Source: Limimaricola variabilis (GTDB lineage Bacteria; Pseudomonadota; Alphaproteobacteria; Rhodobacterales; Rhodobacteraceae). From it: DNA of 64,000 nucleotides. How positions within the stretch are numbered: position 1 is the stretch's first letter; every line of letters begins with the position of its first letter. This document shows positions 44,957-53,985 of this stretch, one piece after another. The DNA lies in the NCBI RefSeq assembly GCF_014195545.1, contig NZ_JACIBX010000001.1, positions 454,463-518,462 of the forward strand, written 5' to 3'. Below the pieces are notes generated by a model. The model saw only the letters and a list, made by a program, of their open reading frames with translations. It ran no database searches and had not been told where the DNA came from. Position numbers and translations under genes: made by a program.

Positions 44957-45679
44957 TCAAACCGCGACAGCGTGCCGTCGCGGCGCCCGCGGCCCATAGG
45001 TCAGAAGCCACAGCGCGAAGCCGAGCTCGGCCAGCGTCACCACGATCAGCAGCGCGACCTTCACGGCCGCCAGCACCGTCGCTTCGGGAAAGGCGAACAT
45101 CTGCACGCTGTCGAGGAGATAGCCCGTGCCACCCACGATCAGTCCCGCGCCGATGATCCGCGGATAGAGGCCAGAGCGCGCCACCAGCGTGCCCAGCAGG
45201 ATCAGGTGGAGGCAGAAGAAGAGCTGCCAGATCCAGACACCCGCGTCATGGACGTGGCGCATCAGCCCTGCCAGTTCGATGCGCTGGGCCGCGTCGAAGC
45301 TCTGGAGCGGCACCGTCCCGTCAGCCAGCGCCAGCGACGCCGCGTGAAAGAACAGCATGGCCGCCATCACCGCGACCATCATCAGCCGCGCATAGGCCGC
45401 CGCGAGCGACAGCGTCGCGTTCACCGGGCGGAACATGTGGTAGAGCATGGCCGTGACCAGCACCTCGGCGGTCATCATCACCACGTCGCCAAGCAGGCCC
45501 GCGTGAAGCAGGCCGCGTCGGTCCGCGATGTTGGCGAAGGTCGCGGCCGGGTCGCCCGCGACGTTCAACGCCCCCGGCACGTAGAGGATCGAGAAGCCGC
45601 CGGCGACGGCGATGACGAGATAGAGCGCCCCGGTCACACGGGCATAGGCGCGGGACGAAGGGTCCTGAAAGGGATGCAT
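44957..45679 (-). CDS. DUF4386 membrane protein
   Basis: A 240-residue inner-membrane protein with six to seven hydrophobic helices. The segment ARVTGALYLVIAVAGGFSILYVPGALNV is characteristic of DUF4386, and the conserved GYLLDSVQMFAFP lies near the C-terminus. No function is established for the family. It precedes the NAD(P)-binding protein gene, and both are divergent from a LysR gene, a layout that suggests LysR control. Confidence 0.85.
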   Translation of the reverse strand: MHPFQDPSSRAYARVTGALYLVIAVAGGFSILYVPGALNVAGDPAATFANIADRRGLLHAGLLGDVVMMTAEVLVTAMLYHMFRPVNATLSLAAAYARLMMVAVMAAMLFFHAASLALADGTVPLQSFDAAQRIELAGLMRHVHDAGVWIWQLFFCLHLILLGTLVARSGLYPRIIGAGLIVGGTGYLLDSVQMFAFPEATVLAAVKVALLIVVTLAELGFALWLLTYGPRAPRRHAVAV

Positions 45680-45782
45680 GAGCGGCCTCCTGTCAGTCGA
45701 GAGCTGCGGAATGGCCCTGTTCTACGCCCCACCACTCATGCAGAGAATTGACCGGTATTGCCGAGCTGATATGCAGGAATGC

Positions 45783-46691
45783 ATGGATTGGCGCAGCGTC
45801 ACCTTCGACTGGAACCGGGCTCGGGCCTTTCTGGTGACGGCTGAGGAAGGCTCGCTCTCCGCCGCCGCCCGCGCCCTGAAACTGGCGCAGCCGACGCTGG
45901 GCCGCCAGGTCGAGGCGCTCGAGGCGGAGCTTGGCGTGGTGCTGTTCGAACGCTCCGGCCGAGGGCTGCGCCTCTCCCCCGCCGGGCACGAGCTTCTTGA
46001 GCATGTCCGGCTCATGGGCGAAGGCGCCCGCGCACTGTCGCTGGCGGCCTGGGGCCAGACCGAGGCGCTGGAGGGCGAGGTGGCGATCTCGGCCTCCGAC
46101 GCCTATGCCAGCTACCTGCTGCCACCGATACTCGAACGCCTGCATGCCACCGAGCCGCGCATCCGGATCGAGGTCGTCGTCTCCAACGACCTCTCCGACC
46201 TGTCGCGGCGCGAGGCCGACATCGCGGTGCGCAACGTCCGGCCGACCGAGCCCGACCTGATTGCGCGCAAGGTCCGCGATGCCATGGCCCGGCTCTACGC
46301 GGCCCCCGGATATCTCGACCGCATCGGGCGGCCGCAGACAAAGGCGAGTTTCTCGCGGGCCGAGTTCATCGAGATCGACGCGAAGGGCAGCCTCATGAAC
46401 CTGCTCAACGCGCATGGCTTTGCCCTCGAGACGGCCAACTTCCCCTATCGCTGTCGCAACTTCACCGTGATGTGGGAGATGGTGCGCCGGGGAATGGGGA
46501 TCGGCATCCTCGACGATCGCATCGGCGACGCCGACCCGGCGGTCGAACGTGCCGTGCCGGATTTCGAGCCGATCGCCTTTCCGGTCTGGCTCGTCGCACA
46601 TCGGGACATCGCGCGATCCCGCCGGTTGCGGGTGGTCTTCGATGCGCTGGCGGAAGGGCTGGGGACGACGACAGGCGGAGGTAGCGGCTAG
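45783..46691 (+). CDS. LysR-family transcriptional regulator
   Basis: A 302-residue LysR protein. The start at 45783 (MDWRSVTFDWNRARAFLV) has AGGA just upstream; ATG at 45771 is an alternative, and an open extension to 45678 overlaps DUF4386. The DNA-binding helix is SLSAAARALKLAQPTLGRQVEALE, of the LysR subfamily with QPTLGRQV. The effector-binding domain covers about 95-295. It is divergent from the DUF4386/NAD(P)-binding pair, the likely target. Confidence 0.9.
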   Translation: MDWRSVTFDWNRARAFLVTAEEGSLSAAARALKLAQPTLGRQVEALEAELGVVLFERSGRGLRLSPAGHELLEHVRLMGEGARALSLAAWGQTEALEGEVAISASDAYASYLLPPILERLHATEPRIRIEVVVSNDLSDLSRREADIAVRNVRPTEPDLIARKVRDAMARLYAAPGYLDRIGRPQTKASFSRAEFIEIDAKGSLMNLLNAHGFALETANFPYRCRNFTVMWEMVRRGMGIGILDDRIGDADPAVERAVPDFEPIAFPVWLVAHRDIARSRRLRVVFDALAEGLGTTTGGGSG

Positions 46692-46750
46692 CCTGTTCGT
46701 GTTCGGGCCGCCGCAGGTATTCCCACGCCCTCCTCGCCAAGGATTGGCTT

Positions 46751-47362
46751 TCAGCGCCACGACCGCGCCAGCAAGGCCCATGTCCGCAGGTCGAGCAGCA
46801 CCTTGACCGTCACCGCCAGGATCAAGGCACAGAGCACCACCTTGGAAACCGTCCCCATCGTCCCCTCGATCAGCAGCGCATGCACGACGCTGCCCAGGAC
46901 CACCACCATCACCAGTGCCGTGTGACCGAGCCTCCAGACCCTTGGTCGAAGGCGTAGCCGTCGGCGCAGGGCGGCCAGGGAAGCGGCAGCGAAGACCGTC
47001 CACATGGCGATGACGCCCCAGGCGGAGAACGGCGTCGGCGACACGAAGAGCAAGGCGTCGATCACGTCCGGCGGGCTGGTCAGCCAGAGCCCGGCGACAT
47101 GGAGCGCGACTGCCGTCACCAGCGCCGCGCCGACCCAGCGATGCAGGCGTCGACCGCGCGGCCTCGGCAGGCCGGGCAGATATCCTCCGACCAGCAGCGG
47201 CTGAAAGAGAACGAGGGTCATGGCGACGACGCCCGCAAGGCCGGCAGCGATATAGACCGGGCTGCGCCAGGCCAGCAGCGGGCTGTGGGCCGCGATGGCG
47301 ACTGGCACGATGACGGCCACCGCGAGAGCGCCCCAGATCAGGACCGCACGCGTCGAAGCCAA
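46751..47362 (-). CDS. Ferric-reductase-like heme membrane protein
   Basis: A 203-residue inner-membrane protein with six predicted helices. Two helices carry paired histidines 14 residues apart: HRWVGAALVTAVALH and HTALVMVVVLGSVVH. That spacing is typical of bis-heme ferric reductase-like (MsrQ/FRE) membrane domains. No flavin domain is attached. It lies six bases after the Tat-exported dioxygenase-fold gene, so the two are probably co-expressed, and may exchange electrons. This link is inferred. Confidence 0.78.
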   Translation of the reverse strand: MASTRAVLIWGALAVAVIVPVAIAAHSPLLAWRSPVYIAAGLAGVVAMTLVLFQPLLVGGYLPGLPRPRGRRLHRWVGAALVTAVALHVAGLWLTSPPDVIDALLFVSPTPFSAWGVIAMWTVFAAASLAALRRRLRLRPRVWRLGHTALVMVVVLGSVVHALLIEGTMGTVSKVVLCALILAVTVKVLLDLRTWALLARSWR

Positions 47363-47367
47363 GGGGC

Positions 47368-47865
47368 TCAGGCCGGTTGGAGCACGAAATCCGCGCTGAG
47401 GCTCGTGTCGCGCGAACTCGGCATCACCGGGCGCAGGAACACGGTCTCGAACGCCGCGTCATCATAGGCGAGGTGACCATGCGGCTGACCGAAGGCGGGC
47501 ACGATCTGTGGCATTTCGAGCCGGAACCGGCCTTGGGCATCGGTGAGCGTGGCACCGTGGCTGTGCGGGTCGCGCTCGTGTCCCTCGGTCGTGTGGGCCC
47601 AGATCTGTATGCGCACCCCCTGCAGCGGCGCGCCATCGCCAGCCCGCCGGACGCTGCCGGTCATCCAGAAGCCGCCGCCGCCGATGCGCTCGACGATAGG
47701 CGCGCCGGGCAGATAGTTGTTGGCGCCGCCGCGCATGCTGGGCGTTGGCGCAAGGCCCTGCGCCCGCGCCGGGACGAGCAGCCCGGATGCCGCTGTGGCG
47801 AGCGTGGCGACAGCCGCCGCACCAGTGGCGAGAAAGGCGCGGCGTGTTGCATGTTCTCGGGTCAT
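47368..47865 (-). CDS. Tat-exported intradiol-dioxygenase-fold protein
   Basis: A 165-residue protein with a twin-arginine signal: TRRAFLATGAAAVATLATAAS, followed by an intradiol dioxygenase-like beta-sandwich (FWMTGSVRRAGDGAPLQGVRIQIW, then TDAQGRFRLEMPQIVP). In true enzymes two Tyr and two His bind Fe(III). The His pair could be in GQPHGHLAYD, but no matching Tyr pair is clear and the usual HxH context (RPxHIH) differs, so it may be a non-catalytic relative. The adjacent heme membrane protein may be its redox partner. Confidence 0.75.
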   Translation of the reverse strand: MTREHATRRAFLATGAAAVATLATAASGLLVPARAQGLAPTPSMRGGANNYLPGAPIVERIGGGGFWMTGSVRRAGDGAPLQGVRIQIWAHTTEGHERDPHSHGATLTDAQGRFRLEMPQIVPAFGQPHGHLAYDDAAFETVFLRPVMPSSRDTSLSADFVLQPA

Positions 47866-48068
47866 CTCGGCTCCTCCTGATCGCCCGGCGAACAGATGCG
47901 GTGGATCGCCCGTGCCGTGCGCATCACGGCCGGCCGCGACGCCCGCATGCCAAGACTACCAAATCACCGGTGAAGATGGACGCGCGATGATGCGCGCCCC
48001 ACGTCTTCGTGAAGCCGAGGCGCGCCGCTTCGGGTAAGTGTTCTCTCTTCCCTGAGCCTCTTCGTACC
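47866..48068. other. Gap upstream of the dioxygenase-fold gene
   Basis: No gene is supported. It holds the leader of the minus-strand exported protein (a GGAGGAG ribosome site lies just upstream of its start) and the 3' flank of the DUF808 gene. A hairpin-like run near 47985-48000 is weak. Confidence 0.35.
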
Positions 48069-48998
48069 TCAGTGCGCCTTCGCGCCGAAGGGCATCACGC
48101 TCTTCAACGCGACCAGCACGCCGCCGACGATTAGCCCGACCACGCCCATCAGCGTCGCCCCGGCAAGCCAGCCCAGCGCGCCGGAGAGGATCGGCGCGTT
48201 CGCGGCCACGATCTCGCGCGCCACCTCGACCGCGTGCTCGGGCCCGGAGATGTAATAGGTCTCGAGCCCGTGGATCAGGATGCCGCCGCTGACCCATAGC
48301 ATCGCCGCGGTGCCGACCACCGAGAGCAGCTTGAGCACCCAAGGCATGCCCTTGACCAGCCCCCGGCCGATGGCCGGCAGGATGCCCGAGGGGCCGCGCG
48401 CGGCCAGCGCGGCGCCGACATCGTCGGCCTTCACGATGATGGCCACCGCGCCATAGACCGCGAAGGTGATGAAGATGCCGACCAGCCCGAGCACGATCGC
48501 CTGGGTCACGAAGGGCAGGCCTGTGACTGTCGACAGCGTCAGTGCCATGATCTCGGCCGAGAGGATGAAATCGGTGCGGATCGCGCCGCGCACGGTCGTG
48601 TCCTCGTCCAGCGCCTTCTTCTCGGCCTCGGCATGGGAATGGCCAAGCAGCACCTCGGCCACCTTCTCCGCCCCCTCATAGGCCAGATACAGCCCGCCCA
48701 GCATCAGCAGCGGCGTGATCGCCCACGGTGCCAGGAAGCTCAGCGCCAGCGCCGCGGGCAGCAGGATCAGGATCTTGTTGCGGAGCGAACCGACGGCGAT
48801 CTTGCGCACGATCGGCAGTTCGCGCTCAGCGACGAAGCCAAGCACGTATTTGGGCGTCACCGCGGCGTCGTCGATCACCACCCCGGCCGATTTCGTCCCC
48901 GCCTTGAGCGTCGCGGCGGCGACATCGTCGAGCGAGGCCGCGGCGGTCCGGGCGATCAGGGCGACGTCGTCGAGAAGTGCAAAAAGTCCTGAACTCAT
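48069..48998 (-). CDS. DUF808 family membrane protein
   Basis: A 309-residue inner-membrane protein of the DUF808 (YedI) family, with about eight hydrophobic helices. The N-terminus MSSGLFALLDDVALIARTAAASLDDVA and the following block KSAGVVIDDAAVTPKYVLGF are family hallmarks, along with LMLGGLYLAYEGAEKV. The function is unknown. The start at 48998 is preferred to 49052, since the extension is basic and unlike the family. It is transcribed alone. Confidence 0.9.
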   Translation of the reverse strand: MSSGLFALLDDVALIARTAAASLDDVAAATLKAGTKSAGVVIDDAAVTPKYVLGFVAERELPIVRKIAVGSLRNKILILLPAALALSFLAPWAITPLLMLGGLYLAYEGAEKVAEVLLGHSHAEAEKKALDEDTTVRGAIRTDFILSAEIMALTLSTVTGLPFVTQAIVLGLVGIFITFAVYGAVAIIVKADDVGAALAARGPSGILPAIGRGLVKGMPWVLKLLSVVGTAAMLWVSGGILIHGLETYYISGPEHAVEVAREIVAANAPILSGALGWLAGATLMGVVGLIVGGVLVALKSVMPFGAKAH

Positions 48999-49178
48999 GG
49001 GCCTGCCATCTTGTGAATTGCATCTGCTCCTTCGGAGCCTAACCGGACCCAACCGCCCAGCGACAGATCGGGTCGGTCCGTTGGCGCATTTTTTCGATCG
49101 GCGATCATGGCTTGGCAGTCCCGGCGTTTCCGCCCAGTCTGCGCCGCATGAGCGGCCCCACGGGGCCGAGGAGCGAGG

Positions 49179-49892
49179 ATGACGATGACCCTTGAGACCG
49201 ACCCGATCGCCGCGCTGCGCGGCGTCACCACCGCCACGCTGACCACGGTCCTGCTGAAGAAGGGGCTGCGCAACGTCTGGATCCGCGGCGCCATGCCAAT
49301 GCCCGAGGGCGAGACCCGGATCGTCGGTCCCGCCTTCACCTTCCGCTTCGTGCCCGCGCGCGAGGATCTGGCGACGCCGGCGTCCTGGAGCAGCCCGATC
49401 TCGACCCGCGCCGCGATCGAGGAGATGCCCGAAGGCGCCATCGCGGTGATCGACGCAATGGGAATCACCGATGCCGGCGTCTTCGGCGACATTCTCTGCG
49501 CGCGGATGGTCAAGCGCGGCGCGGCCGGGCTGGTCACCGACGGGGTGATCCGCGACCGGGCCGGCGTGGCCGCGACCGGCCTGCCGATCTGGGCACGCGG
49601 CGCCGCCGCGCCCCCATCTGTGGCTGGGCTGACCTTCACCGGCTGGCAGGAGACGATCGGCTGCGGAGGGGTCTGCGTGGTGCCGGGCGACATGATCGTG
49701 GCCGATGCCGACGGCGCGGTGGTGATCCCGGCCGCCCTTGTCGATGAGGTGACGCGCGAGGCCATCGAGCAGGAGCGGATGGAGGGCTGGATCGTCGAGG
49801 AGGTGGAGCGCGGCGAGAAGCTGCCCGGCCTCTACCCGATGAACGAGTCGACCCGCGCCCGCTACGCCGCCTGGAAGGAGGGCGGCGAATGA
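49179..49892 (+). CDS. RraA-like aldolase/regulator family protein
   Basis: A 237-residue protein of the RraA (dimethylmenaquinone methyltransferase-like) family. GVTTATLTTVLLKKGLRNVWIRG, then GAIAVIDAMGITDAGVFGDILCARMVKRGAAGLVTDGVIRDRAG and PGDMIVADADGAVVIP are typical. Family members include 4-hydroxy-4-methyl-2-oxoglutarate aldolases and, in E. coli, RNase E inhibitors. Coupling by a four-base overlap to a DapA-family aldolase argues for a role in sugar-acid or aromatic breakdown. Starts at 49179 or 49185 are both possible. Confidence 0.85.
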   Translation: MTMTLETDPIAALRGVTTATLTTVLLKKGLRNVWIRGAMPMPEGETRIVGPAFTFRFVPAREDLATPASWSSPISTRAAIEEMPEGAIAVIDAMGITDAGVFGDILCARMVKRGAAGLVTDGVIRDRAGVAATGLPIWARGAAAPPSVAGLTFTGWQETIGCGGVCVVPGDMIVADADGAVVIPAALVDEVTREAIEQERMEGWIVEEVERGEKLPGLYPMNESTRARYAAWKEGGE

Positions 49893-50812
49893 TCTCCGCC
49901 GAGACGCGCGGCGTCTTCGCCATCGCGCCGACGCCGTTCCTGCCGGACGGCGCGCTCGACATGGCCTCGCTCGGCCGGATGACCGAGCGCTATGTCGGCT
50001 GCGGCGTCGACGGGCTGACCATCCTCGGAATCATGGGCGAAGCGCATAAGCTCGAGCCGGAGGAGAGCCTGTCGGTCGTGCGCGAGGTGATCGCGCATGC
50101 GGGCGGTCTGCCGGTGGTGGTGGGCATCTCGGCGCCGGGCTTTGCGGCGATGCGCAGGCTGTCGGCGGCCGCGATGGAGATGGGGGCCGCCGGGGTCATG
50201 ATGACCCCGCCCCCTTCCATGCGCACCGACGACCAGATCGCCGGCTGGTTCGCGCAGGCGGTGGCGCAGATCGGGTCCGATGTGCCCTTCGTGCTGCAGG
50301 ATCATCCCACCGCCACCGGTGTCGTAATGTCGAACGCGGTGATCCGCAGGGTGGTGGCGGAGAACCCCTCCTGCGTCATGCTCAAGCACGAGGACTGGCC
50401 CGGCCTCGATAAGATCTCGGCGATCCGGAACTGGCAGGAGCGCGGCGAGATGCGCGCCCTGTCGATCCTGTGCGGCAACGGCGCGCTGTTTCTGGACATG
50501 GAAATGCGGCGCGGCGCGGATGGCGCGATGACCGGCTATGCCTTTGCGGAGATGCTGCGCCGGGTGGTCGATCTCGCCGCGCAGGACCGCGACGCGGCAC
50601 AGGACCTGTTCGACGCGCATCTGCCGCTGCTGCGCTACGAGCACCAGCCGGGCATCGGGCTCGCGGTACGCAAGCACATACTGGCGCAGCGCGGCTTCAT
50701 CGCCCATCCCGATCTGCGCGCGCCGGGCGCGGCGCTGAACCCGGCCGCCCGGGCCGAGGTGGATTATCTGCTGGCGCGCCTCAAGGCCCGGGATCGCGGC
50801 TGCGGCCTCTAG
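49889..50812 (+). CDS. Dihydrodipicolinate synthase family aldolase
   Basis: A 307-residue class I aldolase of the DapA/NAL family. RGVFAIAPTPFLPDGALD is the opening motif, GVDGLTILGIMGEAHKLEPEE matches the substrate-loop region (GTTGE in DapA reads GIMGE here), and the Schiff-base lysine probably lies in SCVMLKHEDWPGL. True DapA has a Tyr in the PxxT/Y site that is not matched, so the substrate is likely a 2-oxo acid other than aspartate semialdehyde. It overlaps the RraA-like gene by four bases. Confidence 0.87.
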   Translation: MISAETRGVFAIAPTPFLPDGALDMASLGRMTERYVGCGVDGLTILGIMGEAHKLEPEESLSVVREVIAHAGGLPVVVGISAPGFAAMRRLSAAAMEMGAAGVMMTPPPSMRTDDQIAGWFAQAVAQIGSDVPFVLQDHPTATGVVMSNAVIRRVVAENPSCVMLKHEDWPGLDKISAIRNWQERGEMRALSILCGNGALFLDMEMRRGADGAMTGYAFAEMLRRVVDLAAQDRDAAQDLFDAHLPLLRYEHQPGIGLAVRKHILAQRGFIAHPDLRAPGAALNPAARAEVDYLLARLKARDRGCGL

Positions 50813-50824
50813 CCCTCGTCGTCC

Positions 50825-51571
50825 TCAGGTCTCGTCGTCGCGGCCCTTGTAGCCGGTCGCGATGACGAATTTCTCCGAGCTGTCGGAGCGCGAGGCCGGC
50901 GGCTTGACGTTCTGCACCTTGTCGAACTTGCGCTTGAGCAACTGTTGGAGGCTGCCTTCGGCGCCGCCCGCCAGCACCTTGGCGACGAAGGTGCCGCCCG
51001 GCTCCAGCACGTCGAAGGCGAAATGGGCGGCCGCCTCGCACAGCGCGATGATCCGCAGGTGGTCGGTCTGCTTGTGACCCGAGGCCGAGGCGGCCATGTC
51101 CGACATCACCACGTCGGCGCCGCCGCCAAGCCATTCCTTGACCTGGAGATCGGCGTCGTCTTCCATGAAATCGAGCTGATGGATCTCGGCGCCGGCGATG
51201 GGCTCCACCTCCTGCAGGTCGACGCCGAGCACGCTGCCCACCGCCTTGCCCGATTTCGCGCCGAGCGCGTTGACTCGTGCCACCGCGACCTGACACCAGC
51301 CGCCCGGTGCGCAGCCGAGATCGACCACCCGTGCCCCCGGCACGAGGAAGCGGAACTTGTCGTCGAGTTCGATGATCTTGTAGGCGGCGCGGCCGCGATA
51401 GCCCTCGGCCTTGGCGCGTTTGACATAGGGGTCGTTGAGCTGCCGCTCAAGCCAGAGCTTGGAGCTCATCTTACGGCCGCGCGCGGTCTTGACCTTGATG
51501 GTCAGGTCGCGCTGCCCGCGCCCCGAGGTGTTGCCAGTGCCCGCGCCGGGCTTTTTCGGTGTCTTTGCCAT
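50825..51571 (-). CDS. rlmE: Ribosomal RNA large subunit methyltransferase E
   Basis: FtsJ/RrmJ, 2'-O-methylating U2552 of 23S rRNA. The 248-residue protein has a basic N-terminal extension, [15 protein letters not shown] with the first catalytic Lys, [16 protein letters not shown] for S-adenosylmethionine binding and [21 protein letters not shown] near the catalytic Asp and Lys. The C-terminal strand with [26 protein letters not shown] is family-typical. It is convergent with the DapA-family gene. Confidence 0.96.
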   Translation of the reverse strand: MAKTPKKPGAGTGNTSGRGQRDLTIKVKTARGRKMSSKLWLERQLNDPYVKRAKAEGYRGRAAYKIIELDDKFRFLVPGARVVDLGCAPGGWCQVAVARVNALGAKSGKAVGSVLGVDLQEVEPIAGAEIHQLDFMEDDADLQVKEWLGGGADVVMSDMAASASGHKQTDHLRIIALCEAAAHFAFDVLEPGGTFVAKVLAGGAEGSLQQLLKRKFDKVQNVKPPASRSDSSEKFVIATGYKGRDDET

Positions 51572-51664
51572 GCCGGGCTCTCCTGATCAGAGACCCCGAC
51601 TATGCCAAGCGGGGGTGACGGGGCAAGCCCTGCCCCGTCACCCTTCCACATTTGCGCCGCCCGA

Positions 51665-52720
51665 TCAGGCCCGCCGACGCCGACGCCCGCCATCGCGACC
51701 GCCGCGCCCCTCGCCCGGCACGCCGGGCGGACGGTTGAAACGGATCCATTCGGCGCCCGAGGGATCGTTGTTGGTCAGGAAGTTGGCGGCGCGGATCGCG
51801 CTCATCTCTCCCCCCGGTCGCGCCTCGCGGCTGCCGATGCCCATCAACTGGCAGAAGGTCTCGTCATCCATCTCCTCGGGGATGACGATGCCCGCCGCCT
51901 CCAGCTCCGCCCGCTTCTCGGCGATCTTCGAAAGCGGCGTCGGCAGCGCGCAGGGGTTCATGATCGCGCTCGTCATGCCCGAGGCCATCGCCATCGGCAG
52001 GAAGGCGTTGTTGATGCCGTGTCGGTTGGGCAGACCGAAGGAGATGTTCGAGGCGCCGCAGGTAGTGTTGACGCCCAGCTCGTCGCGCAGGCGGCGCACG
52101 AGGGCGAAGACCTGCAGACCGGCGGTCGCCATGGCGCCGATCGGCATCACCAGCGGGTCGACCACGATGTCATGCGCTGGGATGCCGAAATCGGCGGCGC
52201 GCTCGACGATCTTCTTGGCGACCGCGAACCGCACGTCGGGATCCTCGGAGATGCCTGTGTCGTCGTTGGAGATCGCCACCACCGGCACGTTGTATTTCTT
52301 GACCAGCGGCAGAACCAGTTCCAGCCGCTCCTCTTCGCCGGTCACGGAGTTCAGCAAGGGACGCCCCTGCGCCGCCGCGAGACCGGCTTCGAGCGCCGCC
52401 GGGACCGAGCTGTCGATGCACAGCGGCACGTCGACCAGCCCCTGCACCAGCTCGATCATCTTGGTCATGAGCGGCGGCTCGGTCTCGTTCGGGTTGGGGT
52501 TGGAGTTGTAGACCACCCCCGCATTGACATCGAGCATGGTGGCGCCGCAGGCGACCTGCGCGATGGCGTCCTTCTCGACGGTCGAGAAGTCGCCCGCCTC
52601 GAGCTCGGCGGCGAGCTTCTTGCGCCCGGTGGGGTTGATGCGCTCGCCGATCACGCAGAACGGCTGGTCGAAGCCGATGATCGCGGTTTTCGTCTTCGAT
52701 TCAACGATCGTGCGGGTCAT
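51665..52720 (-). CDS. Methyltetrahydrofolate:corrinoid methyltransferase
   Basis: A 351-residue pterin-binding TIM-barrel enzyme. FCVIGERINPTGRKKL, CGATMLDVNAGV, PLCIDSSVPAALEAGL and GASNISFGLPNRHGIN are pterin-binding family hallmarks. It passes a methyl group between tetrahydrofolate and a corrinoid protein. The C-terminal 25 residues are a Gly/Arg-rich tail. It follows the MTHFR-like gene by 36 bases, so methyl groups can move to methylene-THF here. No corrinoid protein or MttB methyltransferase gene lies in the window. Confidence 0.92.
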   Translation of the reverse strand: MTRTIVESKTKTAIIGFDQPFCVIGERINPTGRKKLAAELEAGDFSTVEKDAIAQVACGATMLDVNAGVVYNSNPNPNETEPPLMTKMIELVQGLVDVPLCIDSSVPAALEAGLAAAQGRPLLNSVTGEEERLELVLPLVKKYNVPVVAISNDDTGISEDPDVRFAVAKKIVERAADFGIPAHDIVVDPLVMPIGAMATAGLQVFALVRRLRDELGVNTTCGASNISFGLPNRHGINNAFLPMAMASGMTSAIMNPCALPTPLSKIAEKRAELEAAGIVIPEEMDDETFCQLMGIGSREARPGGEMSAIRAANFLTNNDPSGAEWIRFNRPPGVPGEGRGGRDGGRRRRRA

Positions 52721-52756
52721 TCTTTGTCCTTGTCATTGGCCAACGGCCTTGAAGTC

Positions 52757-53665
52757 TCACAGCGCGGCGCTGTGCCGGGCGGGGTGACGCGCGGCGAGCC
52801 AGTCGGCGCTGGCCTGGATGCCGCCCAGCGGGAAGAGATGTGCCTGCTCGATGCCCAGCTCCGGCTCGGCCAGCACCGCCTTCTCCAGCGCGTCGGCGAT
52901 CTCGTCGGGCGCATAGGGCATGAGCAGGTGGCTCACGTCCATGGCTCGCTTCTGCAACACTTTGAGCGACGGGCCAACCCCGCAGGCCATGGCGTATTTG
53001 ATCAGCGTCTGCAGCTTGGCCGGACCGGCGAGGCCGACATGCACCGGCAGATCGATACCCGCCGTGCGGATCGCGCGGGCCCAGCCGATCACCGGGGCGG
53101 CGTCGAAGACGAACTGGGTGACCAGCGCCATCCGCGCATCGGTCCGGTTCGAGAAATCCTGCTTCCAGCGCAGCGCGTCGCGCACCAGAGCGTCGCCGCC
53201 ATCGGGGTCGATGTCGAGGTTGCCCTCCGGATGGCCTGCGACGTGCAGCCGGGTGAAGCCCGCGCGATCGAAGGCGCCGGTCTCCAGCAGCTGCATCGAG
53301 GAATGGAAGGCGCCGCGCGGGGCCGCGATGCCGCCCGCCAGAACCAGCGCTTGGGTCACGCCCGCCTCGCCCTGGTAGCGGGCAATCCAGTCGCCGAGCT
53401 GGGCCTCGCTCTCGATGCTGCGGGCCGGGAAATGCGGCATGACCGCGAAGCCCTCGCCGGCGATGCGCGCCGCCGTCGCCACCATCTCCTCGATCGGCGT
53501 GCCGTCGATATGGGCGATGTAGACCCGGGTCCCCGCCGGCAGCAGCGCCGCGAAGCTGGCGACCTTGGCGGCGGTGCGCGGCATCACCTCGATCGAGGCG
53601 CGGGCGGTCAGGTCGCCCCCCATCGAGGGGGCGGGCTTCGCGCGGCGGAAGCTCAGCAGGGACAT
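52757..53665 (-). CDS. Methylenetetrahydrofolate reductase-like protein
   Basis: A 302-residue TIM-barrel flavoprotein related to MetF. LTARASIEVMPRTAAKVASFAALLPAG is the opening, followed by GTRVYIAHIDG and LVLAGGIAAPRGAF, where MetF would have GDxP. The C-terminal block VGLAGPAKLQTLIKYAMACGVG is typical of the MTHFR-related proteins in corrinoid methyl-transfer operons. The start at 53665 has AAGGAGG seven bases upstream; ATG at 53692 is less likely. It lies between the virulence-factor gene and the corrinoid methyltransferase. Confidence 0.88.
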   Translation of the reverse strand: MSLLSFRRAKPAPSMGGDLTARASIEVMPRTAAKVASFAALLPAGTRVYIAHIDGTPIEEMVATAARIAGEGFAVMPHFPARSIESEAQLGDWIARYQGEAGVTQALVLAGGIAAPRGAFHSSMQLLETGAFDRAGFTRLHVAGHPEGNLDIDPDGGDALVRDALRWKQDFSNRTDARMALVTQFVFDAAPVIGWARAIRTAGIDLPVHVGLAGPAKLQTLIKYAMACGVGPSLKVLQKRAMDVSHLLMPYAPDEIADALEKAVLAEPELGIEQAHLFPLGGIQASADWLAARHPARHSAAL

Positions 53666-53688
53666 CAGCACCTCCTTGAGGGCACGGT

Positions 53689-53985
53689 TCATTCGCGCCC
53701 GTTGTTGTCGATCAGCGCCTTCAGGCGCGCCGTGTCGTATTCCGCCTCGATCCGTTCCACCGCCTGGCGGGCGGCCTCCTCGGCCTCGCCGTCGATCTCG
53801 CCCCACGGCGCCTTGCGCCATTCGGCGAGATAATCGTCGGTTCCGGCCGCGCCCGACTTCATCGCCGCGCGGTCGATCGCCTGCTCGAACCGCTCCGCGA
53901 GCGGAAGCTTGGCGGCGCGCCGGCCCTTGCCGACCAGCACCTGCGCGGGCATGTCGCGCCACAGAACGAGCGTGATCTCGGGCAT
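53689..53985 (-). CDS. Virulence-factor family protein (small)
   Basis: A 98-residue protein with MPEITLVLWRDMPAQVLVGKGRRAAKL at the start and a helical C-terminal half. It matches the family annotated as virulence factor, a small protein almost always next to MTHFR-like and corrinoid methyltransferase genes; the name is historical and no virulence role is implied. The ribosome site AGGAAAGGA is strong. It heads this three-gene unit and is divergent from the Ppx/GppA gene. Confidence 0.85.
   Translation of the reverse strand: MPEITLVLWRDMPAQVLVGKGRRAAKLPLAERFEQAIDRAAMKSGAAGTDDYLAEWRKAPWGEIDGEAEEAARQAVERIEAEYDTARLKALIDNNGRE

Noticed and set aside
51602-53833. 743-codon open frame on the plus strand opposite the methyltransferase genes
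   Set aside because: Antisense shadow of two recognised genes on the minus strand.
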